A DNA stretch of 17,206 nt from Conidiobolus incongruus B7586. Lineage: Eukaryota; Entomophthoromycota; Entomophthoromycetes; Entomophthorales; Conidiobolaceae. Each line of letters opens with the position of its first letter. Position 1 is the first letter of the stretch. A program made the translations under genes and the position numbers. The stretch is from positions 1 to 17,206 of the forward strand of contig JNEM01015403.1 of assembly GCA_000697335.1 (NCBI GenBank), read 5' to 3'. Positions 1 through 9,970 of the stretch are shown in pieces. Below the pieces are notes generated by a model. It was not told the origin of the DNA, ran no database searches, and saw only the letters and a program-made list of their open reading frames with translations.

Positions 1-1736
1 TTAAACAATATATATATATAATTTTTTTGATTAAAAAATTAACTTTTTAAAATTAGTTATTTAATTTAATTATTGTCAAACTAGATATTAATTATAAAAA
101 GTTTTATTTTTTAATATTATTAAAGCTCAACCATAAATTCTCAAAAATTATTTAAAATTTACAAGCAATTTTTAATAATTAAATATTATCTAAATTAACT
201 ATTTATCATTAGGTAAATTATTTTAAAGTTAAGAAAAAAACTATTTAAAACTTATTAAAATTTAAAAACTAACTTCAATTGCTACTCTTTTAATTATTAA
301 TTAAGTGAAAAAATATATTGAGAAATATTTTTTTATCTTAGTTAAAAAATTATCTAAATATTTTATTATTAGTTTTATAAATATTTTATATATATTGAAG
401 TTTAATCTTAAATCAATAAATAAAAATATAAAATAGATATTATATAATTTAATTACAGGTTAAAAAAAGCTAAAATAGCTATTATTAAATAAAACTTATT
501 AAAATATTATCAGAAACTTAAGCTTTTATGGTGAATAATTAAAATTGATGAATCTTAAATCTTTATATTTAATTTTTTATTAAAATATAAATTAAACTGC
601 TAGATTAAACTAAAATAACCTTTTTTATATATCCTTTTGAATAAATATTTTATTAATAATTAAATATTAATTATAATAATATATTATAATAGTATATACT
701 ACTCTTATTTAATTTTTAAGGGAAGATTAATTAAAAATAAACTTAATATTGTTTTTTAAATAAAAATATTTTTAATTAATATTTTTAATATAATTTAAAC
801 AAACTTATTATTTTATATGATAATTATAAAATATATAAATCTAAAGCTATAAAAATTTTTCTAATTCAAAATAACTGGAAAAAACTACTATATTTAATAT
901 ATTATTTAAATTATAACCTATGTGATTATAATTAAGCAATTAAAAAACTAGCTTATAAGAAAGAAAATTTTTACAGGAAAATTTAATTAATTTGTAAAAT
1001 ATTAAATTTTAGTCTTTAATAAAAAAACTATTTTTTAAGTATTAAGAATTTATTAAAAATATAACAAAAAGTTTTTAATAATAAAAAAATATTAAATTTA
1101 TATTATATATTTATATCTATATATCAAATATCACAATATTTATTTATTTTTCAATCAAAAAAATTCTCATTATTTAAATTTCAGAGTAATATTAATTAAT
1201 AAGATTATATAATCTCCAAATATAAAAAATTGCCCAATATTTTGGAAATATTACCAAAATCAGAGATTTATAGTAAATGTATACTTTATACGATAAAATT
1301 AACACGATCAATTTTTTATTTTTGAAAATAAAATTATATTAAAGTTAAGTATAAAAAATTATACTAAATAATATAAATATTCAGCAATATTATTAATTAT
1401 TAATTGATTAAAATAATTTGAAATTTGATATAAAAATTGTTGTTATTTATTAATCTTATAATTTTTTCTTTAAACTCAATTATAAACACTTCAACATTGT
1501 TAAAATTCAAACTGAAATACATATAATAATATAAATTTAAAAAAATTATCACAGAATTATACCTAATAATACAATAGTTAAATTTCCTAAAAAAATCTAC
1601 ACTTATTTACTTGAATCACTAAGAAAATTTTTGTAAATTAATTGAATATTTATATTAAATTGACTATTCAAAAGATTTGGAGGATAACAGTAATGGATTA
1701 TATTCTGGTTTCTTAGTAATGTAAATAAAACGGTAT

Positions 1737-1756
1737 TATATATATATATATATATA
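1737..1756. repeat. (TA)n microsatellite
   Basis: An uninterrupted run of about ten TA units, one of five such tracts in the window. Tracts like this are prone to slippage and to assembly length errors. Confidence 0.9.
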
Positions 1757-1970
1757 ATAATTATTTTGTTATTTAATAAATTAATTAGATTTATATTTAA
1801 TATCAAAATTTAAGTTTGGAACTCCAATTATTTATTAATTTATTAATAATTTAAAAAACTTTTTTTCAATATTAAACTTTATTATAATTATCATAATATA
1901 TTATTAATAAAAATAAAATAATTTTAAAATTATATTTAAAATAATATGATTTCATAATTATTAAAATATC

Positions 1971-1999
1971 ATAATAATAATAATAATAATAATAATAAT
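1971..1999. repeat. (ATA)n trinucleotide microsatellite
   Basis: A perfect period-3 ATA/TAA tract of 29 bases in the spacer downstream (on the sirtuin's strand) of the sirtuin gene. It is not inside an open frame. Confidence 0.92.
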
Positions 2000-2055
2000 T
2001 GAATATATGATTTTGAAATCAAATTTAATATATTAATGCCAGAATTGATTTAATT

Positions 2056-2445
2056 TGTATAGAATTTTCAGCAGCCTGAATTTTATTTTGAAGAATCTAA
2101 ATATTGGAGAAATCAAATAGCTGGAGGAAAGTAGATTTAAGATGATTTTATAATAATAGATCTCATATTATAATTTTATTATTTTTTAATTACTTTATAA
2201 TTAATGATATAATATTAGTTGGATGAAAACAATAGTCATAGTAAATCACTTCTTATTATATTGTTGGGAAAAGTAACGTCAATATTATTATTTCATCATA
2301 AAATACATAATTACAATATACAAAAATATTTAAAAATAATAAGATTAAATATCCAACGAAATAAAAATGGGAGCTCTATGGAAAGAAGCCAATTTGGATA
2401 GATATATTATGATTATCGGACTGTTGTATAGAGTATTTTAAATTA
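2056..2445 (+). other. ORF-like islands, possible eroded exons; no confident gene
   Basis: Three short stretches here are less AT-rich than their surroundings. After an acceptor-like TTTTCAG ending near 2072, a short open block reads as hydrophilic protein containing the residues YWRNQIAGG. At 2219-2401 there is a 60-codon open frame with no ATG at its head; it begins just after ATATTAG. At 2367-2441 an ATG in good context (AAAATGG) opens a 24-residue reading frame that begins MGALWKEANLDRY. The frames do not link into one convincing protein and I recognise none of them. They could be remnants of a gene or transposon, or chance. Confidence 0.2.
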
Positions 2446-2915
2446 ATAATTTGATTTTATATCAAATTATTATAATAATTAATTTGGTTTTAATCTATTA
2501 ATCTATTAATTACCTATCATTTATCTTTTTTAAATTTAATTGTCACATATATTTTTTAAATTGATAAAAATTGAAATCAAATAGCAAACTAAGCTTAATT
2601 GATATTAAAGTAAAAATAATTTAACTTGATTAGGTTATTATTACGTATTTCGTTGTTTTCAAAGTGGTTAATGATATATTGAATAGTTCATTCGTTTAAC
2701 ATTGACATCATATTCTAAAAAAATGTTAATTAAAAAATAAATAAAATAGAATACCAAACATATTGTTAAATGAAATTGAAAGGATAATCCAAATGATGTA
2801 CCAAACTGATACAATTGATCATCCCAAATAACAAAAATTAATTTTTTTAATGAATCAAAATAATAATAAATTTTGAAGATGAGATTTCTATGTATATGAA
2901 ATCATCTATAACAGA

Positions 2916-4524
2916 TTATACTACGGATGCACTTTTGGAGGGACTCATCAAGGGAGCCATGGAGTTCGTCTGGAGTTGTGCCTGCTTCAGGTAGTATGAC
3001 CTCGTCTTCTTGGGTGAAAATGTGGGGAATGGCAACGGTTTGGTGCCTTGAGTTCGTGCTGGTTTGGAATGATCTAGAATGTGAGAGCGGATTAGTCGAA
3101 TGGTTTAAAATAGTCGATAGTCAAAAACTAATTAGAATGATATTTAATAAAAAACGATACAAATTTATAGTATAATTTATATACAATGATTGACTTACTG
3201 TTAAATTCTTTGAAAGCTGGACTCTTCTTTAAAACATTATCAATAGGTCTCTTGATAGTAGGGAATTTCAAAGGAGATTGAATCAACTTGGGTGATTTAG
3301 GTATATTCTTAATCGATTTAGAAAGCTTAGCAACTTTAACGCGTACTTTGCTCTTAGTGGCCATAGATTTCTTAGCTTTTGTGGCTGTTGATTTCTTGGA
3401 AGATGATGAGGCAATTGGCTTCTTGCCCATGAGGAGATTCTTGGGTGTGTTATGATCCAGTTGACTCCAAATATCAACAATCTTACTCACCCAGTCGTCA
3501 GTGGGGAGTTGGAAGTGGTAATCGATGACATCACCCCATTCTGATTCGCTAACTGAGCCTAAATTGACAAAAATAACTTTACCCTTCTTGTTAGCATGAA
3601 TTGATTTAGCCATCTCTTTCACTAAACGCTTACAACCAACAACCTTCAAACTGGTACCCATAATAATTAAAAGATCGGGCTTCTTGCGAAGGTCGTTGCA
3701 TTGAATATTTCCAATTTGTTCACCTTGTGGATGAACTTCATTATACAAAACAATATCAGGCCTCAATAACCCAGTAGCAGGAGCCCTCTTACCCAATTTA
3801 ATTCTCTCCTGCTCATAAGATTCACAACTAGGGCAATTAGGAATTTTACCCTCCTTAAAATATTCAATATGCTTTTCATTAAATTCAAAATTATGTTGGT
3901 TAGTTAAAGTACACACCACTCTAGATAAAGTACCGTGTAATTGTACTACTTGCACTTCATTATCATTTAAATTAGTATTCAAATCCAAATCATTTTCCAA
4001 ATCATCGATATTCTGAGTGTAACACCTCAACAATTTACCCTTATCCACTAACAATTTAATAAATTGATGCGTCAAAGTGTGCGAAGTTTGCTGTATAGAA
4101 TCTTTTAATTCGCCCATAAATTTATAAAAGTATGTAGTAGCTTCTTCATTCTTAAATAATGTAGCATCGAATAAGTCGGAACCTTTAGTAAATATTGTAG
4201 GAAATTTTTCTTTAACTAAATTGTATAGACCTGTAGAAGATCTAAAATCCTAAAGAAAAAAAATTAATTAATTTTTCTATTTAAAATTATTTGTATCATT
4301 ATTATTATATTTCTCAATAAATTAAAATTATTAAATAATAATTAAGTGATCAATCTATAATTAATATTAATTAATGAAGAAAAACTTACAGGAATGCCAG
4401 CACTACAAGAAATACCGGCACCAGTAACCACGATACATCGGTTACAGTTCATAAGCTCATGAACCGTTTGAGTCAAGTAACTGTCCAACTGTTTTTTAGG
4501 CGTTTTAGCATTAAGTTCTATCAT
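2916..4524 (-). CDS. hst4: Hst3/Hst4-type sirtuin, NAD+-dependent histone deacetylase (three exons)
   Basis: Seen: exons 4390-4524, 3199-4249 and 2916-3073 (minus strand) give about 447 residues. The ATG at 4524 is the first in frame; a TAA lies upstream at 4563-4561. Motifs in order are GAGIS (35-39) leading into AGIPDFRSSTGLY, TQNID (123-127), catalytic HG (His150), a zinc site with Cys158, Cys184 and Cys187, LRPDIVLYNE (207-216), GTSLKV (243-248) and VNLG (273-276). The tail after about residue 315 is rich in Lys, Ser and Pro. Known: members with this LRPDIVLY...HPxGE and KPDLLIxMGTSLKV pattern are nuclear class I sirtuins that deacetylate histone H3 Lys56 and protect genome stability. Inferred: the protein is nuclear, with the basic tail aiding chromatin contact. 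Odd: the second zinc cysteine is replaced by Thr161. Exon 3 is much GC-richer than the rest and is open in more than one frame; I chose the frame set by the GTAAGT donor at 3198-3193 and the TCTAG acceptor. Family assignment is firm, Hst3 versus Hst4 is not, and exon 3 is moderate. Confidence 0.9.
3074..3198 (-). other. Probable intron 2 of the sirtuin gene
   Basis: A GTAAGT donor (3198-3193) identical to that of intron 1 follows KEFN in the tail. The chosen acceptor is TCTAG ending at 3074, preceded by a branch-like GACTAAT and a pyrimidine-rich run. This gives 125 bases, phase 1. Reading straight through instead adds about 21 hydrophobic and aromatic residues and stops at 3128, which fits the basic tail poorly. 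Acceptors slightly further in keep the same downstream frame, so the frame call is steadier than the exact acceptor. Confidence 0.65.
4250..4389 (-). other. Intron 1 of the sirtuin gene
   Basis: On the minus strand the intron opens with a perfect GTAAGT (4389-4384) and closes with TTTAG after a T-rich stretch. It is 140 bases, phase 0, and far more AT-rich than the exons. Splicing joins AGIP to DFRSS, exactly inside the invariant sirtuin NAD-binding motif, which independently proves the junction. Confidence 0.97.
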
Positions 4525-4575
4525 CTTAACCGAATAGAACAAACTCAACAAAATTAAAGGTTAATAATATTTAGA

Positions 4576-4592
4576 TAAAAAAGAAAAAAAAA
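4576..4592 (-). promoter_or_regulatory. Poly(dA:dT) tract upstream of the sirtuin start
   Basis: A nearly pure A run on the plus strand (T on the gene's strand, with one interrupting G) lies about 50-70 bases upstream of the ATG at 4524. Poly(dA:dT) tracts are known nucleosome-excluding promoter elements in fungi. In DNA this AT-rich the call is weak. Confidence 0.25.
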
Positions 4593-5106
4593 TAAATTAA
4601 ATGGTTTAGAAAGATGAATGTAGTGATAATCTGAGAATTTGAGGGGAAATTTTTAATTTAAATTTTAATATTTAGGTAAATTCACTTTCTAATTTATTAT
4701 TTGGAACTGATATGATTTTTATCCATTTTGAGCACTATTAGAATTTTGAAGATTGTAATACTGATGTTTGTCATACTTGATCCATTTGTATCCTTGATCA
4801 TAACAAGTCATCGAAATTAGTCATAATAAAATTTATTGAATGTTATAATTATCTGATATATTTATATTGATTATATTTGGTTACATTTATATTCTATATT
4901 AATCAAATAATTAATATCACCCAGATTTTAAATAAATATATATCAACCTATTAAATTTTTTCAATTATCATTCATAATGCTATAAGATTATGTTAGTATC
5001 ACAATGATATCTATATTAAATTCCCGAACAATTTCACCAATTTTGTCTTTTGCTTAATTCAGGAAAATTCTAATCAATTACAATGAAAAATTACTGTTCT
5101 GTCAGC

Positions 5107-5126
5107 ATTCAATTCAATTCAATTCA
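5107..5126. repeat. (ATTCA)x4 short tandem repeat
   Basis: Four exact copies of a five-base unit in a row, inside one of the GC-raised islands of the 4.6-6.8 kb spacer. Confidence 0.9.
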
Positions 5127-5202
5127 TTAATCTCTATATCATAAATTGTGTTTGTTAAAACTAATTTTAGTACAATAGTTTGTTATTTCTTTCCATAATA
5201 GA

Positions 5203-5208
<6 letters not shown>

Positions 5209-5233
<25 letters not shown>
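5209..5233. repeat. (AT)n microsatellite
   Basis: An uninterrupted run of about twelve AT units in spacer DNA. Confidence 0.92.
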
Positions 5234-5477
5234 ATTTAAATGTATATTAATTTTATAAGTATATTACAACTATTAATATATATTTTTAAAGAATAATTTG
5301 AACCAAATTTAATTTTAATGGGTATAAATAATTTTTAAATGACATAAATATAATATTTTTATTTGACTAATATTTTAAAAATAATTTAATCTATTCCTTA
5401 AATATTTTCAAGTATATATAAGTCCATACTAATCTTTATCAATTTTGAGCGATCATAACTTTTTAGTGATTGGTTGA

Positions 5478-5501
5478 ATAGACTTGAAACTTCAAGTCTA
5501 T
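5478..5501. repeat. Perfect 11-bp inverted repeat (hairpin, 2-base loop)
   Basis: ATAGACTTGAA at 5478-5488 is followed by AC and then its exact reverse complement at 5491-5501. The arms are mixed-sequence rather than pure AT, so chance is less likely than for most palindromes here. It lies inside a GC-raised island (about 5430-5670). No T run follows, so it is not a terminator. Confidence 0.85.
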
Positions 5502-6094
5502 ATCCTCTAGTTCTTCATATTTAGATTCATATTGGTTTTATTGATGTCATTTCTGTATCTTGCAAGTGATTGTACTGAAACATCTATCCTGTCCTTGCCT
5601 GAATTTCGAGAATTTTTGAGAATAAATCAACCTATTGTCATCATTTTGTAAGAGCACACCATATTTGATATAAGGAAATTTAGTTCTATTTTTTAGAATC
5701 TAGTATGTAAAAGAAATTTAATATATTCAAATATTTATCTGTTCCTAAAAAAATCCAAAATAGGAATGTTTTTCAATTTATTCAAAATATGAAATATTAT
5801 AAAATCTATATTTTTTTAGTAGATTAAACAGGTTTGATTTTTAATTTTGTACTTGCTAATTTTATTTGAATAAATGAATAAATTGTTTTTTCTTTGATGA
5901 AGACATGTTCACCTTTTCACGCTGAAAAGATCAATAATTTGGCTGAGATAATTGAAAGTATATCATATTATTAAAATCATATTATTTGTTTAACAAAATA
6001 TTCACTTTTCGTGGTTTTTTGTGGCTTAAATCCAGGATGTTTTTAAGCCCATGTTGTAAAATCTCTAAAACTTGGTTTAATAAATCTTGTATTA

Positions 6095-6110
6095 CAGATA
6101 TATATATCTG
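6095..6110. repeat. 16-base perfect palindrome
   Basis: CAGATATATATATCTG reads the same on both strands. The core is an AT run, which makes chance formation easy; only the CAG/CTG edges are distinctive. Confidence 0.85.
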
Positions 6111-6796
6111 ATAGGACAATAATGTTTCGAGTTTATTTATTGGAATCAAATTTTCAATCACCACTATTAGCTTTTGGTAAATTGATATAGCATTAACCGA
6201 ACTATTTTAAGTCGATATTTGTAGTCAGTAGGGGATATATTTTGTTAATTTTATCAATATTCAAGAAATTATACTTAAGTATTAATACACTGAGTCAAAG
6301 ATTTGAAATAATAAATTCATTGGTTAATTTTTTTTGAATCATATTTATATTATATTAGAAAATTCTAAATGAATAATAACATATTTTAAAATATTTTGGT
6401 AATAGATTCTTTTTAAAATTTGTACTTTTAGACTATGCTCAAAGTAATTCTATCAATAAATTAACATATTAACTATCATACACGAATTTTATCAATTTTA
6501 TTGTATATGAATTATTCCACATTTTTAATTAAATTAGTAATATATTTGGTCATTTGTTGTTTACATCAAATAACTTTATTATGAATATCTAAATATTAAT
6601 CATCAGTAAAAAATTGATATTAAAAGTATTAACTATAACTTTGTTTAATTGGATTAAAATAGGTTTTAGCGAGCTACTCTATTATTAAAATTTTTAACAT
6701 TTGTATTTAAAAATAAGTGTGAAAAATAAAAATCATTTTCATATTAAAAATACTTTGAATTTTGAAAAAATGGCAATATTTATAGAATTTTAATTT

Positions 6797-7256
6797 TACA
6801 ATTATTGATGACGACTGTAAATGTGGGAGAAAGTAGTCTTTTAGAGCTTAAACAGGGAATCACCAGTGGTAAATGATAGATTACCACAAAATTAAGGGGA
6901 ATTAAGAGGGTCACCAAATTGGGTGAAAATAGCTTACTGCAAATCAAGGTCTTCGAATAAAGTAAATATCTCACGCTCGTCACAACTCAATACTTTTGCA
7001 AGTGTTACAAGAAAAACTTAGAGGCTGGATGCTTTTGAAAATGAAAATAGGAAGATCTGTTTATTAGTTTGCTTGTGGTAATCTTATATTAGTTTCAATT
7101 GTGAATGTTTGTGAATATATAGGCTTTACAGGCAGAAAATGATAAGTTTAACCAGTTCATGAAATGAGGCACTTCTAATGTGACTTCTTGTATCAGTGTG
7201 ATAACCAGAGTTTCTTAAGTGATGGACACAATTATTTCCCATCATTGAATATAACA
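6797..7256 (+). mobile_element. Dispersed repeat, copy 1 (solo-LTR candidate)
   Basis: This roughly 460-base block is clearly less AT-rich than its surroundings and aligns along its length with the blocks at about 8652-9100 and, reversed, at 9530-9970. Shared words include the GAGCTTAAAC region, CCAGTGGTAAA, GTAAATATCTCACGCTCGTCAC, ACTTTTGAAAATGAA and TAATCTTATATTAG. By eye it is about four-fifths identical to the third copy, so the copies are old. The 3' end is set by the AACA at 7253-7256; the 5' end is approximate. No coding potential, primer-binding site or target duplication is visible. A solo LTR is preferred, a MITE-like element possible. Confidence 0.7.
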
Positions 7257-8651
7257 TTTAAATTTTTCATATATTAAATTAGTCTTAATTTGATTAATAT
7301 TTATAATATGATTTGTTATATTTATATAAATATATTCAAAATACTTTATATATTTTTATTGTATTTCAAAATACTTCCAGGATCAATTTTATAATAATCT
7401 TACTTACTTCAAAACTAAAAAAGCTTGTTTATTTCATAAAAATTTAAAAACAATTAAATTATAAATCAAAAAAATATATACTCCTTTACTAAATAACCAA
7501 TTCTGAAAATTTTGATTCTTTTTGATATTCCAAATATTCATCTATTTATTATCAAGAAGAATTATTCAATTTGAACCTTGATTCACATTAATTTAAATTA
7601 TTATTTTTTATAATAATTTATTGAATAATATTCTCGGATAAATATTTGCAGTATATGAATATGGAAAGATATTCAGAAAATGAATTAGCTGGTATTTATT
7701 TTCATGGATTAAATACAATAATTAAGGTATATTATATCATATCAAAAACAATCATTATATTAAAATAATTTTATGAAATATTCATATTCTTATTTGAATG
7801 ATTATTTTAGAATATTACTCTTTTAATATTTAATATTACATTGTCTATAAAAGTTTTATCAAGTATAAAATATAATAAATTAATTGAAATCTTTTTATAT
7901 CAGTTAATAAAATATTTGAAAATCAAGTCAGTATATAATATTTTCAATTAATCATATTATATTTCAAATTTATCGAATTAAGTCTAATTTAATTTTATTT
8001 AAAATATTCAAAAAAAATTTATAATATTATATTTTAAAAATAATTTTGAATATAATTAATTAATAATAACATATTATGATCTAAAAATTATGACAGATAT
8101 AATTTTCTTAATTTAAATTTTATCAAAAAATTTAATACAAAATTGGTAAAGTATAATAATTAAAATCTTTTCTTATTAAATATTTTAACATGAAAATATG
8201 TTTAAAATAATTACATCCCCCAATAGTGAAAATAAAAAAAGGTTAATAATTAATATTCATTCAATGATATTGAAGATAAAAAATTGAATTATACATTTTA
8301 AATAATTAGCTCAATCGAATTCTTAATGAAAATCAATATAAATCATTTATATTACCAATATTCTAATTGAATATTATTATCTAAATTCAAATATTATGAG
8401 TTCGTAATTATCTATATAATCAATCAAGTTATATAACATGGTTTAATATTAATAAATAAAATTAGTATTATTTTAAAAAATAATTAATTCAAAATAAAAT
8501 TTAACTCAATCAAGTATTTTAATTAAAATCAATTGATATATATATAGGTTCAAAAATAACATGGCTTATAACTTGAATTATAATTGGATAATTTCTGTAT
8601 AATATTATATATATGTGAGATTTTGATAAATTATTTAATTATTTATTAAAT
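7257..8651. other. AT-rich gap between repeat copies 1 and 2
   Basis: The two flanking repeats are in the same orientation, so this 1.4-kb gap could in principle be the inside of one element. I see no reverse transcriptase, protease or integrase motif, no polypurine tract and no primer-binding site next to the first repeat, so separate insertions are as likely. The only protein-like trace is a short block at 7652-7726 reading through MERYSENELAGIYFHGLN, flanked by TTTGCAG and GGTATAT; I do not recognise it. Confidence 0.5.
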
Positions 8652-9100
8652 TGTTAATATTGACATCCGATAATGCGGGAGGAAATAGACTTTTAGAGCT
8701 AAAACGAGAAATCGCCAGTGGTAAACGATAAGTTACAAAAGTTAAGGGAAATTAATGAATTTCACCAAATAAGGCACAAATCGCTTACTTTAAAATCAAG
8801 TTCTCTGTATAGTGTAAATATCTCACACTTGTCACGATTCAATACTTTTTTGAGTATTATGAGAAAACTTGGTGATAGATACATTTGAAATGAAGATAAT
8901 CATATAATATTTATTAGATCACTCATGATAATCTTATATTAGATTTTATTGTTGATCCTTGTGTACAGGAATGACTCACTAGCAAAAAGTGACAGAATCA
9001 ACCAGTTTATGAAATGAGTGACTTACAATGTAACTTCTCAATTCAATGTGGCAATCATAGTTTTTCAAGTAATTGGCAAGGTTCTTCCTCATCAATACTA
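8652..9100 (+). mobile_element. Dispersed repeat, copy 2 (solo-LTR candidate)
   Basis: This block is in the same orientation as the first copy and shares the same string of words, including TTTTAGAGCT, CGCCAGTGGTAAACG, TGTAAATATCTCAC, TAATCTTATATTAG, CCAGTTTATGAAATGAG and TTGGCAAG near the end. It is the most diverged of the three. Both ends fade into AT-rich DNA, so limits are within about ten bases. It is old and non-coding. Confidence 0.68.
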
Positions 9101-9529
9101 AAACTTTAATTATTTAGTTTTAAAATTGAATCCAAAAATGTTGAACATAATATTATAAATACTAAAAAAAATTAAATTTTTATTAAGAAGAATTTAAATA
9201 TAAAATAATATTAATAAAATTATTAAAGAAAATTTTAAATAATTTGATAATATTGAAGGAAAATAATATCATGTACATATTCAACTTCCCATCGACAATT
9301 TTTGTAATTTTTAAGGTTAATCTTCAATTGTAAAAGATTTATTCAATTATAATCTGTTAAATAAGTGTTTTTTAATAATATTAAAACTCAAAATGGTAAA
9401 TTTATAATGCTATACGATATATTATAATAATAGGATTCAATAATATAACGACTTATTGTTTTCACAAGCAATTTAAATTGGCTGTTGATTTGTTAATATC
9501 AAGCTATTATTAAAGAGGGTATAAATGTA
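9101..9529. other. AT-rich spacer between the inverted repeat copies
   Basis: About 430 bases separate the second and third repeat copies, which face each other. No gene, motif or further repeat is visible. Confidence 0.6.
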
Positions 9530-9970
9530 TGTTATTGATGGAGAATAATCCTGTCAATTACTCAAGAAACTCCGATTACCGCAGGATTCGAGAAGTCACA
9601 TTGGAGATATCACACCCCATGAACTAGTTGATCCTATTACTTTCTGCCCGTAAGTTGTTCATGTCCACAAAAATCAACAATGGAACCTAATATAAGATTA
9701 TCACAAGCAAACTAATAAACACATCTTCTATCTTCATTTTCAAAAGTATACCGTCTCTAAGTTTTTCTCGTAGCCCTCACAAAAGTGTTGAGTCGTGACG
9801 AGCGTGAGATATTTACTTTATTCAAAGAACCTGATTCGTAACAAGTCATTTTCACCTACTTTGGTGAACCCCAATAATTTCCCTTAATTACGTGGTAATT
9901 TACCGTTTACCACTGGCGATTCCCCGTTTAAGCTCGTAAAGCCCATTGTTGTCAGTGTTAACACCCGACA
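9530..9970 (-). mobile_element. Dispersed repeat, copy 3 (best-preserved solo-LTR candidate)
   Basis: In reverse orientation to the other copies, and the least AT-rich of the three. Read on the minus strand it begins TGTCGGGTGTTAACACTGAC and ends CATCAATAACA, 441 bases with TG...CA termini as in LTRs of retroviral-type elements. Near its start lies the palindrome GTGTTAACAC. Two stem-loops are shared with the first copy: GTGGTAA/TTACCAC (9892-9898 with 9907-9913) and TTCACC/GGTGAA (9851-9868). The flanking five bases do not match, so a target duplication is either lost or the ends are slightly off. It has no internal coding region. Confidence 0.72.

Larger units (their letters stand above)
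1..2040. other. AT-rich gene-free spacer
   Basis: This stretch is almost entirely A and T, with stop codons dense in all six frames. I see no open frame with protein-like composition, no tRNA box pattern and no recognisable repeat family. The only ordered parts are a TA run at 1737-1756 and an ATA run at 1971-1999. A 67-codon open frame on the minus strand near 1603-1806 runs through the TA run and has no family resemblance, so I treat it as chance. Confidence 0.75.
4600..6790. other. Gene-free spacer with faint repeat-like islands
   Basis: No gene is supported. The stretches around 4690-4830, 4990-5130, 5430-5670 and 5880-6240 are visibly less AT-rich than the rest and contain longer non-repetitive words, which suggests worn remnants of transposed sequence or genes. 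A 60-codon open frame on the minus strand at 5982-6164 lies in the last island; it starts with GTG rather than ATG, contains LETLLSYQIYISVIQDLLNQ, and matches no family I know. The phrases TTTATCCATTTTGAGC (about 4719) and TTTATCAATTTTGAGC (about 5437) are similar and may hint at shared origin of two islands. Confidence 0.45.

Noticed and set aside
1603-1806. 67-codon minus-strand open frame with the segment NQNIIHYCYPPNLLNSQFN
   Set aside because: It begins in AT-run sequence, has no ATG-context or splice support and no known family.
2927-3175. 82-codon open frame on the plus strand
   Set aside because: It lies antisense to the proposed last exon and intron 2 of the sirtuin. The GC-rich exon lacks AT-rich stop codons in any frame, which explains the opening. 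No recognisable motif.
3283-3480. 65-codon open frame on the minus strand inside the sirtuin
   Set aside because: A shifted-frame shadow of the sirtuin coding exon.
6780-6983. 67-codon open frame on the minus strand
   Set aside because: It falls inside the first repeat copy, is not preserved as a frame in the other copies, and has no family resemblance.
6797-9100. A single intact-ended element with the first two copies as its two terminal repeats
   Set aside because: The orientation fits, but the gap shows no reverse transcriptase, integrase, primer-binding site or polypurine tract, and the first copy is closer to the third than to the second. Separate old insertions explain this better.
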